Positions 1-8,811 of a DNA stretch of 38,137 bases are shown here, one piece after another. Made by a program: the position numbers and the translations under genes. This DNA comes from Scytalidium lignicola (taxonomy: Eukaryota; Ascomycota; Leotiomycetes). How positions within the stretch are numbered: the stretch's first letter is position 1; every line of letters begins with the position of its first letter. The notes below the pieces were generated by a model that saw only the letters and a list, made by a program, of their open reading frames with translations, was not told the origin of the DNA and searched no databases. The stretch spans positions 1 through 38,137 of the forward strand of contig NCSJ02000387.1 in NCBI GenBank assembly GCA_002812745.2, written 5' to 3'.

Positions 1-132
1 CCAACAACCTCAGCGACTCAGATTCACCGTCCGCCCAATGAATCGCGGCAATCCTGTGCTGGCTGGCCCCATCGCTTAGAGCATGTGAGCAAAAGCTACC
101 ATCGCCCGCTATCGCACTCTGCTGCTGTTAAA

Positions 133-220
133 TCTTCCTCCTCCTCTCCTTTCTCTTCTTGCAATTGATTCTTCCCAATCACACGCACCCTCTCCTTCTC
201 TCCCTCTCTCCCTCTCTCTC
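133..220 (+). promoter_or_regulatory. Pyrimidine-rich promoter/leader of the OMP decarboxylase gene
   Basis: Two uninterrupted pyrimidine runs lie just before the start codon at 235: 28 nt at 133-160 and 33 nt at 188-220. CT-rich tracts directly upstream of the start are common in well-expressed filamentous fungal genes and often mark transcription start regions. No TATA box was seen nearby. The role is inferred from position and composition only. Confidence 0.5.
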
Positions 221-234
221 GGGCTCTCCTTGCA

Positions 235-1353
235 ATGGCACAGAGGCATACGGACAATGTCGCAAAGACGCCCTTTTCTGATCGGGCGAACACCGTCGTC
301 CATCCACTCTCAGCCTACCTCCTCCGCCTCATGACCATCAAGAAGTCCAACCTCTGCCTCAGCGCTGACGTCTCCACCGCCAATACCCTGCTCCACCTCG
401 CTGACACCATCGGCCCTTCGATTGTTGTCCTGAAGACGCACTATGACTTAATATCCAACTGGGACTATAATCCGACCACGGGAACGGGCGCCAAGCTGGC
501 CAAGCTAGCACGAAAACATGGCTTCTTGATTTTCGAGGACCGGAAGTTTGGTGACATAGGGAATACGGTCCAACAACAGTACACGGAGGGTACAGCACGG
601 ATCATTGAGTGGTCGCACATTACGAATGTGAACATGGTGCCCGGCAAGGCTGTGGTGGACGCCATGGCGAGTGCTGCGAAGCGATGGAGGGAGCGGAAGC
701 CATATGAGGTCAAGACGGATATTTCAGTTGGAACGCCTAGGCCTGAGAGCGTGGAGTCGGAGGGAGAGGACGAGAACAAGTTAGCGAGCCGCACAAAAGA
801 GAACAGTCTGCACTCGGAACCAGAGAAGACGGCCGGCAGAAAGGCGAGCATTGTCTCCATCACCACTGTATCACAGCGTTACGAGCCGGTCAATTCTCCT
901 AGGATTCCATCAGAATCAGAAGAAGATGATCAGACATTCCAGGCCATGGAAGAGCCACCTTTGAATCGGGGGCTGCTAATTCTAGCTCAAATGTCCAGCG
1001 AAGGAAACTTCATGACAAAAGGTTACACGGATGCTTGCGTCGAGAGTGCACGAGAGCATAAGGATTACGTCATGGGATTCATAGCACAGGAGTCGTTGAA
1101 TACGCAGCTGGAAGATTCGTTTATCAACATGACTCCAGGCTGCCAATTACCTCCGGAAGGCGAGGAGGAGAATGCAGAGATTGCGGGCGATGGGAAAGGC
1201 CAGCAATACAACACACCACAGAAGATTGTAGGACTGATGGGGAACGACATTGTCATTGTAGGCAGAGGAATCATTAAGGCCGTTAATCCGATGACAGAAG
1301 CAGAGCGTTACAGGCAAAAGGCATGGGAGGCGTACGAGGCAAGGCTGAAATGA
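235..1353 (+). CDS. pyrG: Orotidine-5'-phosphate decarboxylase (URA3/pyr4/pyrG)
   Basis: This cytosolic enzyme decarboxylates orotidine monophosphate to UMP, the last step of de novo pyrimidine synthesis. The 372-residue frame has no intron. Visible family motifs are LCLSADVST near residue 45, KTHYDLI near 69, the catalytic DxKxxD block [12 protein letters not shown] near 100, and the phosphate-binding QQYNTP...IVGRGIIKA close to the C-terminus. Between roughly residues 155 and 245 there is a charged, low-complexity insertion ([16 protein letters not shown]... to ...SEEDDQ). Such an insertion is known from Neurospora pyr-4 and related Sordariomycete/Leotiomycete enzymes and is absent from yeast Ura3. 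The start ATG follows long CT tracts (TTGCAATGG context) and lies just before the conserved N-terminal region. The gene is commonly used as a counter-selectable marker. Nothing suggests loss of function. Confidence 0.97.
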   Translation: MAQRHTDNVAKTPFSDRANTVVHPLSAYLLRLMTIKKSNLCLSADVSTANTLLHLADTIGPSIVVLKTHYDLISNWDYNPTTGTGAKLAKLARKHGFLIFEDRKFGDIGNTVQQQYTEGTARIIEWSHITNVNMVPGKAVVDAMASAAKRWRERKPYEVKTDISVGTPRPESVESEGEDENKLASRTKENSLHSEPEKTAGRKASIVSITTVSQRYEPVNSPRIPSESEEDDQTFQAMEEPPLNRGLLILAQMSSEGNFMTKGYTDACVESAREHKDYVMGFIAQESLNTQLEDSFINMTPGCQLPPEGEEENAEIAGDGKGQQYNTPQKIVGLMGNDIVIVGRGIIKAVNPMTEAERYRQKAWEAYEARLK

Positions 1354-1426
1354 TAGAGGGAGCATGGCACGGATTTTATGCACGAGCAAGGCGCTTTGGA
1401 TGGAGAGCTGGGAGATTTAAAAAGAA

Positions 1427-1432
1427 AATAAA
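1427..1432 (+). terminator. Possible polyadenylation signal of the OMP decarboxylase gene
   Basis: An AATAAA hexamer lies in an A-rich stretch about 75 nt after the stop codon, followed by TTTT. Position and sequence fit a fungal 3'-processing signal. Fungal signals are degenerate, so this is a suggestion only. Confidence 0.35.
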
Positions 1433-2180
1433 AGAGTTTTATCTATTCGAAGTTGCACAGGGCGGCGAATAGGCGTGGATACCCTCGATATATCTAAAGG
1501 AATGTGTATCATACACTAGTTCAATTTCACTACATTTCCAGCCAGGTCCTGCAGGACCAGGCTCACGGCGCAAAAAAAAAAAGAGNAAAACGCCCTTGGC
1601 AATCACTCTGTAATGAATGTGCAAAACCACCCCCAAGGCCAATTTTCGTTCAGCTTCACTTGAGGACAATCAATGTCAAATGCAACGTTACGTTATAGGA
1701 CAATCCAACAGCAAAAACACATCTGAATCCCCCAATTCGCTGCCCCAGCCACGGTATCTCCTTCCAATTCGAAGAATCTGAGGAAAAGGCCAACAACCGC
1801 AGCCGAGGACCGCTTTGATATTTTTTTTAATTTTTTAATTCCAGTCCGAGGAAAGTTCGGAAGCCAATCACGATTGTGGCTTAATCAAAACATGCATCCC
1901 AATCCCCGCAGTTGCTGTCGCCTCCGCGAACGCCGTATCCCACTGCTCCAGCTCATAGACACCAACGACTCTCTGGTCCCCCTTTTTTGCCCAACTTCAG
2001 CCAGCTATTTAACCAGCTGACTCACCGCCTTTCGACTGAACATCTACTTTCCCTTGAGCTGCAAGTCGCGATGCACAGATACGTGATGTGATTCTGCGGT
2101 ATCGCCGTAGGCACCTCCTATAAGAGTCACCCGGCGGCCATGTCGTAGCGCCAATCTCTCAAAATTGCTAGAGTTCGCAG
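1433..2180. other. Intergenic region without a recognisable gene
   Basis: About 750 bp with only short frames. It contains an ambiguous base at 1586 next to an A run, and a T-rich stretch near 1820-1840. I see no promoter-gene pairing, repeat or RNA gene here. Confidence 0.5.
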
Positions 2181-2993
2181 CTACCGCAGGGGGGAGATAT
2201 CGAAGTAAGGGTCTATCGGACGGAACTTCTGTAGGGCAGCCAGATCGACCTGCATGTCCCTGGTCATCTGCATGTTTTTGATCCGCTCATCGCTGTCCAC
2301 GATATGCTTCAGCTCAGAAGCATTTCTACTCCATAGCAAAGACCCTCGCGCCCATTGCCAGCGCAAACCAAGGCAGCAGCACCGCAAAAATCCACCAGTT
2401 TCCAGGGCGATGATGATCCTTTTTTGCTAGCTTTCAGGCAGATATCTTCTAGCTCGTTGAATGCGACTGAAACCTGTGACAACGCAAGGAGATCCTCCAG
2501 GAGATATCCAAGTCCCCTCTTCGGATTTGCCCAGCAGACGAGCTTTGCTCAATGCGTAGAAATTCTCCAGAGGCACCTTGGTGCATTCAGTATAGGTGCT
2601 GTCTCTCCACTTGTCACGCATAATATTCTTGCTGCCTCCATTCAATCCCTCATGGATGCCGCTCAGGGCCATTGATGTAGGATCATCTCTACCGTAAATA
2701 GTCACATTGACGAGAATGAGCTGGCCCGGAGAGAAATATCGTGTCAAGTCCAATGACCGCTTTTCATCCGGTCTCCCGGCTGAGGACCCTGGGACAAGCG
2801 GCGTAGGGTCAGGGTAAGCGCTCGCCCTGTCGTAGATCTCCCGAGCATAGGAGAGGATGCAGGCCAGCAGAACCTTGACTGCGAGGGATCCAGGTGTGCG
2901 CTGGTGAACCGGAAGTTCTTTGACCAATGGTAGTTAGCCTGCTGTGTCTAAGAAGAGGCTACGGTAGGTTGATGGAAGGGGAGAAGCTTCCAT
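2181..2993 (-). pseudogene. Degenerate or unspliced hypothetical gene with two in-frame stops
   Basis: Reading the minus strand from an ATG at 2993, a single frame runs 271 codons to a stop at 2181-2183. It is interrupted only by TAA at 2934-2936 and TAG at 2427-2429. The central 166 residues look protein-like (hydrophobic LAVKVLLACILSYA, then LTRYFSPGQLILVNVTIYG). I do not recognise a family. Both stops could derive from CAA and CAG by C-to-T at CpA, the sequence preference of repeat-induced point mutation. Alternatively the first stop lies in GGCTAAC, which resembles an intron branch site, so the gene could be spliced and alive. No good donor/acceptor pair was found for the second stop. The opposite-strand frame at 2355-2675 is probably a shadow. 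Confidence 0.3.
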
Positions 2994-3811
2994 TTTGGCT
3001 TCTTTTTTTTGAAGTTAGCCAACTATGAGGATTACTAGTCAAATATTTGGTTTAGATACAATATTCTCCAGGTAAACTCGACGGCATTTATTCAAGGACA
3101 TTGGATAATACTTATATATCCGTATTCTTTATTTTATACTACGTAGCCGGTATGACTTCATTGTCCGAAGTTTATCACCACCAATATAGAAATGACAATA
3201 GTACTCTCTTGCACGTGCCTTGTTCCTGGGGTTTGTCAGGTTTGAAATTAAATCTGATTTGAAGATACTGCCAAACCCGCCAGGAAAAGCACAGTTTGTC
3301 TCTGAACCTAATGTGGAAACTGACATCATTTGATATCAATCAATATGTTTAAAATAACTACAGTAGAATAGATTTCAGTGCAATTTTATTCCTTTCAAAA
3401 GATTAAATTCATAGAAGCTTCAAAGCTGTCATAGATCCTCAAATCACGTGCTAAACCCCCTGTTCTACCTAGTCGAAGTTCAAACACCACCGATAATAAG
3501 TTAACCGGGAAAAGGAGTCTGATAGGTAACAGTAAAAGTTGTTATACAATTATCATCACATCACAAAGTCAAATGGGACAGAAAGAAATTATCANTTTTT
3601 AGAATTTTATTTATGCTACCTAATTAGGTGCTATCTGAAAACTGCAATGCATTGCTGAACACCAGCTTTTCCACTATATCATCCGATACACGATGAAAAA
3701 AGCGCATAACCGTTNAAAAAAAAGCAAAAGAGTCTAGCCATCAAAGGTAAGGAAATACCCCAATGTACGATGCAAACAAGGAGATTCGTAGAATGATGTG
3801 AAGGAAACACT
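2994..3811. other. AT-rich intergenic region
   Basis: About 820 bp of AT-rich sequence downstream of the Hsp70 stop codon. It includes ambiguous bases at 3595 and 3715, each beside a homopolymer. It presumably contains the Hsp70 3' untranslated region (right-hand end). No coding, RNA or repeat signal was found. Confidence 0.45.
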
Positions 3812-5794
3812 TTAGTCGACTTCCTCGACATCAATGTCTTCACCACCCGATGGGGCAGGGCCACCACCGGGCATTCCACCAGGCATGCCACCAGCACCAC
3901 CAGCAGCTGCTGCTGCTGCAAGAGGTTGGCAGACTTGCTCGAGCTCTTTGAGATGCTCCTCGTACTCCTCGATGGAAGCTTGCTCGCTGTCCTGGAGCCA
4001 GCTGCTGGTCTCCTCGATCTTAGCCTCGATGGCCGCCTTCTGGTCACCAAGCTTAGCAGCAACCTCTGGCTTTCTCAGCTCATTTCGGAAGGCGTTGGTA
4101 GTGCCCTCAAGGTTGTTCTTAGCAGCGATTCTTCGGGACTCCTTCTCATCTTCCTCCTTGTACTTCTCGGCCTCAGCCAACATGCGCTCGATTTCTTCCT
4201 TAGATAGACGGCCCTTGTCGTTGGAGATGACGATCTTGTTTGACTTTCCGGTACCCTTCTCAAGAGCAGAGACGTTCATGATACCGTTGGCATCAACATC
4301 GAATGTGACCTCAATCTGAGGAACACCACGTGGCGCAGGTGGGATACCAGTGAGTTCGAACTTGCCGAGCAAGTTGTTGTCCTTGGTCCGAGCACGCTCA
4401 CCCTCGTAGACTTGAATGAGCACACCAGGTTGGTTGTCAGAGAAAGTGGAGAAGACTTCGGACTTCTTTGTTGGGATGGTAGTGTTTCGGGGGATGAGCT
4501 TAGTCATTTGGCCACCAGCAGTCTCAATACCGAGGGACAATGGGGCAACATCGAGGAGAAGGATCTCGTTGGTTGACTTGGAGCTGGTGTCACCGGAAAG
4601 GATAGCAGCTTGGACGGCAGCACCATAGGCAACAGCCTCATCGGGGTTGATGGACTTGTTGGGCTCCTTGCCATTGAAGAAGTCGGTGATGAGTTTCTGG
4701 ATTCTTGGGATACGGGTGGAGCCACCGACAAGAACGATCTCGTGGACACTGGACTTGTCGATCTTTGCGTCTTGCAAGACACGCTCAACTGGGTCGAGGG
4801 TAGATCGGAAGAGATCCTGGCAGAGTTCCTCGAATCTGGCACGAGTGATGGAGGTGTAGAAGTCGACACCCTCATACAGAGAGTCAATTTCGATGGAGGT
4901 TTGAGCAGCAGAGGAGAGAGTACGCTTGGCACGCTCGCATGCGGTTCGGAGACGACGGAGAGCACGTGCACTGGAGGAGATATCCTTCTTGTATTTGCGC
5001 TTGAACTCGTTGACGAAGTGGTTGACGAGACGGTTATCGAAATCCTCACCTCCCAAGTGAGTGTCACCAGCAGTGGACTTGACCTCGAAGATACCCTCCT
5101 CAATGGTAAGAAGAGAGACATCGAAGGTTCCACCACCGAGATCGAAGATGAGAACGTTTCGCTCGCCCTCAACCTTCTTGTCGAGACCGTAAGCAATGGC
5201 AGCTGCAGTGGGCTCGTTGATGATTCTGAGCACGTTCAGGCCAGCAATTAAACCGGCATCCTTTGTGGCTTGTCTTTGGGAGTCGTTGAAGTAGGCTGGA
5301 ACTGTGACGACAGCGTTGTTGACGGTTCCACCGAGATAGGCCTCAGCAGTCTCACGCATCTTAACTAAAACCATGGAAGAGATTTCTTCTGGGGTGAATT
5401 GCTTGGTCTCGCCCTTGAATTGGACTTCGATGATGGGCTTTCCAGCCTTGTCGAGGACCTTGAAGGGGAAGTGCTTCATGTCGGCCTGGACCTCAGCGTC
5501 GACGAACTTGCGTCCAATCAGTCGCTTGGCATCGAAGACAGTGTTTGCTGCGTTCATGGCGACCTGGTTTTTGGCAGCATCACCGATCAGACGCTCGGTG
5601 TCAGTGAAGGCAACGAACGAGGGAGTTGTTCGGTTTCCCTGGTCGTTGGCGATAATTTCGATTCTGTCATCTCGAAAGACACCTACACAAGAGTAGGTCG
5701 TTCCAAGATCAATACCTATAGAGATGTTAGCCAATGTTGCTGAGGTGACCATGGAGGGGCTTTCGCGGGGCTGCTCACCAATGGCTGGTGCCAT
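3812..5794 (-). CDS. hsp70: Cytosolic/nuclear Hsp70 chaperone (SSA type), two exons
   Basis: ATP-dependent chaperone of the cytosol and nucleus. The unspliced frame is 660 codons, but the first residues MAPAIG are followed by 21 residues foreign to the family. A consensus intron at 5716-5778 (GTGAGC donor, GGCTAAC branch, CTATAG acceptor, 63 nt) removes them and restores [14 protein letters not shown]. The model is therefore exon 1 at 5779-5794 and exon 2 at 3812-5715, 639 residues. Visible hallmarks are [41 protein letters not shown], the linker [17 protein letters not shown], a helical lid, a [11 protein letters not shown] tail and the C-terminal EEVD, which binds TPR co-chaperones such as Hop and CHIP and marks the cytosolic class. 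It diverges from the eS19 gene across a region rich in heat-shock-factor motifs. The intron has no stop and is a multiple of three, so an unspliced transcript would still be translated. Confidence 0.97.
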   Translation of the reverse strand: MAPAIGEQPRESPSMVTSATLANISIGIDLGTTYSCVGVFRDDRIEIIANDQGNRTTPSFVAFTDTERLIGDAAKNQVAMNAANTVFDAKRLIGRKFVDAEVQADMKHFPFKVLDKAGKPIIEVQFKGETKQFTPEEISSMVLVKMRETAEAYLGGTVNNAVVTVPAYFNDSQRQATKDAGLIAGLNVLRIINEPTAAAIAYGLDKKVEGERNVLIFDLGGGTFDVSLLTIEEGIFEVKSTAGDTHLGGEDFDNRLVNHFVNEFKRKYKKDISSSARALRRLRTACERAKRTLSSAAQTSIEIDSLYEGVDFYTSITRARFEELCQDLFRSTLDPVERVLQDAKIDKSSVHEIVLVGGSTRIPRIQKLITDFFNGKEPNKSINPDEAVAYGAAVQAAILSGDTSSKSTNEILLLDVAPLSLGIETAGGQMTKLIPRNTTIPTKKSEVFSTFSDNQPGVLIQVYEGERARTKDNNLLGKFELTGIPPAPRGVPQIEVTFDVDANGIMNVSALEKGTGKSNKIVISNDKGRLSKEEIERMLAEAEKYKEEDEKESRRIAAKNNLEGTTNAFRNELRKPEVAAKLGDQKAAIEAKIEETSSWLQDSEQASIEEYEEHLKELEQVCQPLAAAAAAGGAGGMPGGMPGGGPAPSGGEDIDVEEVD

Positions 5795-5945
5795 GTTGAA
5801 TTATTATGTATTGTATATGGAAATGTAAAAAAAGAAGATAAGATCGTGGTTTTGCTTCGAAATCGAAGGCTTCTTGGGAATCTTTTTGATGTTTTGAAAG
5901 GGTCTGGAAGAAAAGAAAAGTGTCAGGAGAGGCTGCAGTATTGTT

Positions 5946-5953
5946 TTTAAATA
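5946..5953 (-). promoter_or_regulatory. TATA-like box of the Hsp70 gene
   Basis: On the minus strand the sequence TATTTAAA lies about 150 nt upstream of the Hsp70 ATG and about 43 bp downstream of the GAA/TTC array. The spacing is reasonable for a TATA element of a stress-inducible gene and would give a leader of roughly 120 nt. The leader itself is pyrimidine-rich and then A-rich. Confidence 0.5.
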
Positions 5954-5995
5954 TCAGTGTGGGTAAGGGTCGGTCAACTGTCGCTAGGTCACTTT

Positions 5996-6030
5996 GGAAT
6001 CGAATAGAACGGAAAGGAAGCGAAGGGAAC
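5996..6030 (-). promoter_or_regulatory. Seven-unit heat-shock-element-like array upstream of Hsp70
   Basis: GAA trinucleotides start at 5997, 6002, 6007, 6012, 6017, 6022 and 6027 on the plus strand, that is seven consecutive nGAAn pentamers at exact 5-bp steps (TTC on the Hsp70 coding strand). The array lies 203 to 235 bp before the Hsp70 ATG. Heat shock factor binds nGAAn pentamers, canonically in alternating orientation. Here all seven are in the same orientation, which is atypical. Binding is inferred from motif and position. Confidence 0.65.
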
Positions 6031-6102
6031 AGGCTACGACCGACTACAAACATCCAGCAATTACCAGAGAATTCTTGCATGTTCTACAAGGCTCCCTCCA
6101 TC

Positions 6103-6130
6103 TTCTAGAAGCTATGATCTACTTCCGGAA
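6103..6130. promoter_or_regulatory. Pair of palindromic heat-shock-element cores
   Basis: TTCTAGAA at 6103-6110 and TTCCGGAA at 6123-6130 are perfect TTCnnGAA inverted pentamer pairs, 20 bp apart centre to centre, about 310-335 bp upstream of the Hsp70 ATG. They sit just upstream of the direct GAA array relative to Hsp70. Together they form a plausible composite heat shock factor platform. Confidence 0.55.
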
Positions 6131-6473
6131 ATTCAATGCAGAAATTAAAGTATCTGTTTTGCATCACCATCTTGAAGGCCCAGAGAGGGGATTCCATGTG
6201 GTTGTTGATTCCTTATTTTTCAGAGCTCCGCAAACCCCACCATGCCACCCAACACCCAATGACGTATCGCTACAATCAGTGATTCGCATTGATCTGACCA
6301 TCACCACATAATAATTTTTTCTAACTGAGCAAAATTGACTTCCATCTATCCACCCGGCGGTTCTCTTTGCCATTCCGCATTTCCCTCCCTGCAAAACATT
6401 CTGCGCCACTTACAATTCGTCGGGCTGATTCCAGCCTGGAGTCGGTGGGGCAAATCTGGTGCTTTGCTCGAAC

Positions 6474-6481
6474 TTCTAGAA
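6474..6481. promoter_or_regulatory. Additional TTCTAGAA heat-shock-element core
   Basis: A third perfect TTCnnGAA palindrome lies midway in the divergent region between Hsp70 and the eS19 gene, preceded by another GAA. It could serve either gene. An isolated 8-mer of this kind can occur by chance, so confidence is low. Confidence 0.35.
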
Positions 6482-6565
6482 ACTACAGAATGACAGTTGC
6501 CTGAACCCGCGCGTCATCGTGCGTGAAAGAATATTTCGACTAGAAGCTAAAGAATACTGGTACAG

Positions 6566-6577
6566 TCTCACGTGAGA
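6566..6577. promoter_or_regulatory. CACGTG E-box in a 12-bp palindrome
   Basis: TCTCACGTGAGA is a perfect 12-bp palindrome around a CACGTG core, the binding site class of fungal bHLH factors such as Cbf1. It lies in the shared Hsp70/eS19 upstream region, 540 bp before the eS19 start. No binding evidence is visible beyond the motif. Confidence 0.35.
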
Positions 6578-6907
6578 GTAGAATAACCTACAGTTAATTT
6601 ATCTAAGTACTCAGGTACTGCAGCATTCTAGCATTGATTAATATGCCAAAATACTCTACGTCCTGCTTTCTTCCTTTTTAGAACATGCAATTGACCTACT
6701 GGGCTATCTCTGGTTTCACTGGAAGGTATGAGTGTCTTAATCTAACACCGTACATTGTCGTGAGCACGTATCCAGGCCATAGTCTAACTGAGCAGAAGTG
6801 GCAATGAGAAATTTTGTCATGCAGTTAAAGGCATTTTCGGTTCTTGTCCATTCAATTCTCTGGTAACGTCAAAAGAGGTGGCGGTGAAAAACCGCACTCG
6901 GAAATTA

Positions 6908-6915
6908 TCACGTGA
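6908..6915. promoter_or_regulatory. CACGTG E-box in the proximal promoter of the eS19 gene
   Basis: TCACGTGA lies about 205 bp upstream of the eS19 ATG, followed within 10 bp by ATTGG, the reverse of a CCAAT box. A CACGTG element close to a ribosomal-protein gene start is plausible as an activator site. This is inference from position only. Confidence 0.4.
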
Positions 6916-7117
6916 CTATTTATTGGACAAAGTTATTCCGTTCCGTAAAAGTTCTCAATGCCTAAGGCGAAAATTTTCAAAGTTGAGGGTAAGATAGCGC
7001 CTCGCTAAGCGTTTCCGCGCGCACAAACAGATTCGACAATTTTCGTGAACACCGCTGCCGAACACTTAACGACAACTCTCAACGCCAATCCCTCCGAACA
7101 ACCAAACTACCGCAATC

Positions 7118-7923
7118 ATGGCTGGTGGTGTTACCGTTCGCGATGTTGATGTGAGTACAGATAATATTACACCCGGAGGATGAGGGACGGGAGAGGAGCG
7201 ACTTTTTCGCAGTCTCGAAATTGATCTCGATATTCAACAAAATGTCGAAAGTTCTAAATTTCAATGATCCTCGCCCGGTCCCTCGAGTACAATGAACAAT
7301 GGAGCAGGCGTGAGGGGGTCGGAATGACCTCCGCTGACGGAATGATGCTGATTCGTGGGGTTTTTATCAGGCGCAAAAGTTCATCGAGGCATACTCTGCT
7401 TTCTTGAAGAGACAGGGAAAGCTTCCCATTCCCGGTATGTACATCTCGCCAACTCGTGTAGCTATGAAGAGGCTCTCAACCAGACAAAATACTAACTACG
7501 CTGCTGCTAGGTTGGGTCGACACCGTAAAGACCGGTGCTGCAAAGGAACTCCCACCTCAAAACATTGACTGGTTCTACGTCCGTGCTGCCTCTATTGCTC
7601 GTCACGTCTACCTCCGCAAAACTGTTGGTGTTGGTCGTCTACGAAAAGTCCACGGCTCTGCCAAGAACCGAGGCTCTCGCCCATCTCACCATGTTGATGC
7701 CAGTGGAAGCGTAGACCGAAAGGTCATGCAGGCTCTCGAGAAGATTGGTGTTCTAGAGCAGGATGAGGAGAAGGGAGGTCGTCGCATCACACAGAGTGGA
7801 CAACGTGATTTGGACCGTAAGTCCTTCCTAAAATGTGGGTTGCATTGACATTAAATACTAACAAATCTTGTAGGTATCGCCCAAACTACTATTGAGGCTG
7901 ATGAGGAAGAGGATGACGAATAG
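7118..7923 (+). CDS. rps19: 40S ribosomal protein S19 (eS19), four exons
   Basis: Component of the head of the small ribosomal subunit, needed for 18S rRNA precursor processing. Exons are 7118-7150, 7371-7434, 7511-7816 and 7874-7923, giving 453 nt and 150 residues, the usual length. The product begins MAGGVTVRDVDAQKFIEAYS, contains LPIPGWVDTVKTG, the family signature around YVRAASIARHVYLRK, VGRLRKVHGSAKNRGSRPSHH and the C-terminal GRRITQSGQRDLDRIA, followed by an acidic EEEDDE tail. Junctions are supported by GTGAGT, GTATGT and GTAAGT donors. Introns 2 and 3 have perfect TACTAAC branch sites, and intron 1 has CTGAT. The first intron is long (220 nt) for this window, as is usual in ribosomal-protein genes. 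It is transcribed away from the Hsp70 gene. Confidence 0.97.
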
Positions 7924-8217
7924 ATTCATTGCATTTACGTCTGGGCTATGGGTTTCTGCAGCATTGGGCTTGCACGGTGTATTTACCTCAAAACAAAAAA
8001 TCACTTCTAAAAGCTTGCCTCTGATCATTGTTCCTTTTATCTATTCATTTCCATCCCTGTGTTAGTCCCTTGTTGAACTAACTTGCTCGCTAATTTAAGG
8101 AGTATTTATGCTATTATCTTTCCCTCGGTTCAATTGTTGCTTTTTCTTTGAATAGGCAACTATTTAGAATAACTTTATTAGATGCCAACAACATTCTATT
8201 CGCTTTGTGTTGAACTC
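7924..8217. other. 3' flank of the eS19 gene
   Basis: About 290 bp downstream of the eS19 stop, presumably including its 3' untranslated region. I see no separate gene. Confidence 0.4.
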
Positions 8218-8363
8218 TTCAACTTCTCCACACAATTATTTTTCAACTTTTCCAGATCGTTACTCCTCAACTTCTCTACACAATTACTCTTCAACTTCCC
8301 TAGACAGTTACTCCACTTCTCTTTTCCAGACAGTTACTCTTCAACTTCTCCAGACAGTTGAGG
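8218..8363 (+). repeat. 24-bp minisatellite, six copies
   Basis: Six tandem units with consensus TTCAACTTCTCCAGACAGTT followed by ACTC. Units are at 8218-8241, 8242-8265, 8266-8289, 8290-8313, 8314-8339 (26 nt, altered start) and 8340-8363. Four boundaries are exactly 24 bp apart. Because 24 is a multiple of three, the repeats leave an open frame with an eight-residue period rich in Ser/Thr, but that frame lacks an ATG and is probably not a gene. The array lies between eS19 and the deaminase-like gene. Confidence 0.85.
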
Positions 8364-8811
8364 CACTTGACAGTCTCCTTTTCTTTTACTGTTAATGAAG
8401 AATTTCCAAAATACCATTTCATATCACTTTCCGAAGACTGTTATCTTCAGGTTCTACAAGTCACCTAAAGGTCAACCTTACTGGGCTGTTCTGCCTCGTT
8501 TCCCTTCCCTCACCAGTGCCAATTGTGGTTTCTGATCTTCACCTTCACACATATATTCGTGATTTTAATCTATGAGACACACACTGTGATCTCACAAGCT
8601 TGATCTGCATACTTAGAAGAATGCACTAGTCAAGCACTCCCACTCTTTCGAAAACTATTAAAAAGCTAAAAGCTTCAAATCACTTTCCCAAATTGCAACA
8701 TCCTTTCATCTCAAAATTGTCACATACGTATCTTACTTGAGGTCAGCATTACACCTTAACCTTAGTTGATCCAAAGCTGAACTTTATCCCTACATACAGA
8801 TCTACACAAGC
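8364..8811. other. Upstream region of the deaminase-like gene
   Basis: About 450 bp of AT-rich sequence between the minisatellite and the first candidate ATG. It contains pyrimidine-rich patches but no clear TATA box or known factor site. Confidence 0.4.

Noticed and set aside
3834..5251. Long open frames antisense to Hsp70 (for example 4504-5196 minus in another frame and 4610-5251 plus)
   Set aside because: They are shadows of a strongly codon-biased gene; their products have skewed composition and no domains.
7151..7370. Possible snoRNA in the 220-nt first intron of the eS19 gene
   Set aside because: ATGATG and CTGA strings are present near 7341-7352, but there is no properly spaced C/D box pair with terminal stem, nor an H/ACA structure that I could see.
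8207..8395. 62-codon frame over the minisatellite
   Set aside because: It begins with TTG, not ATG, and is open only because the repeat unit is 24 bp.
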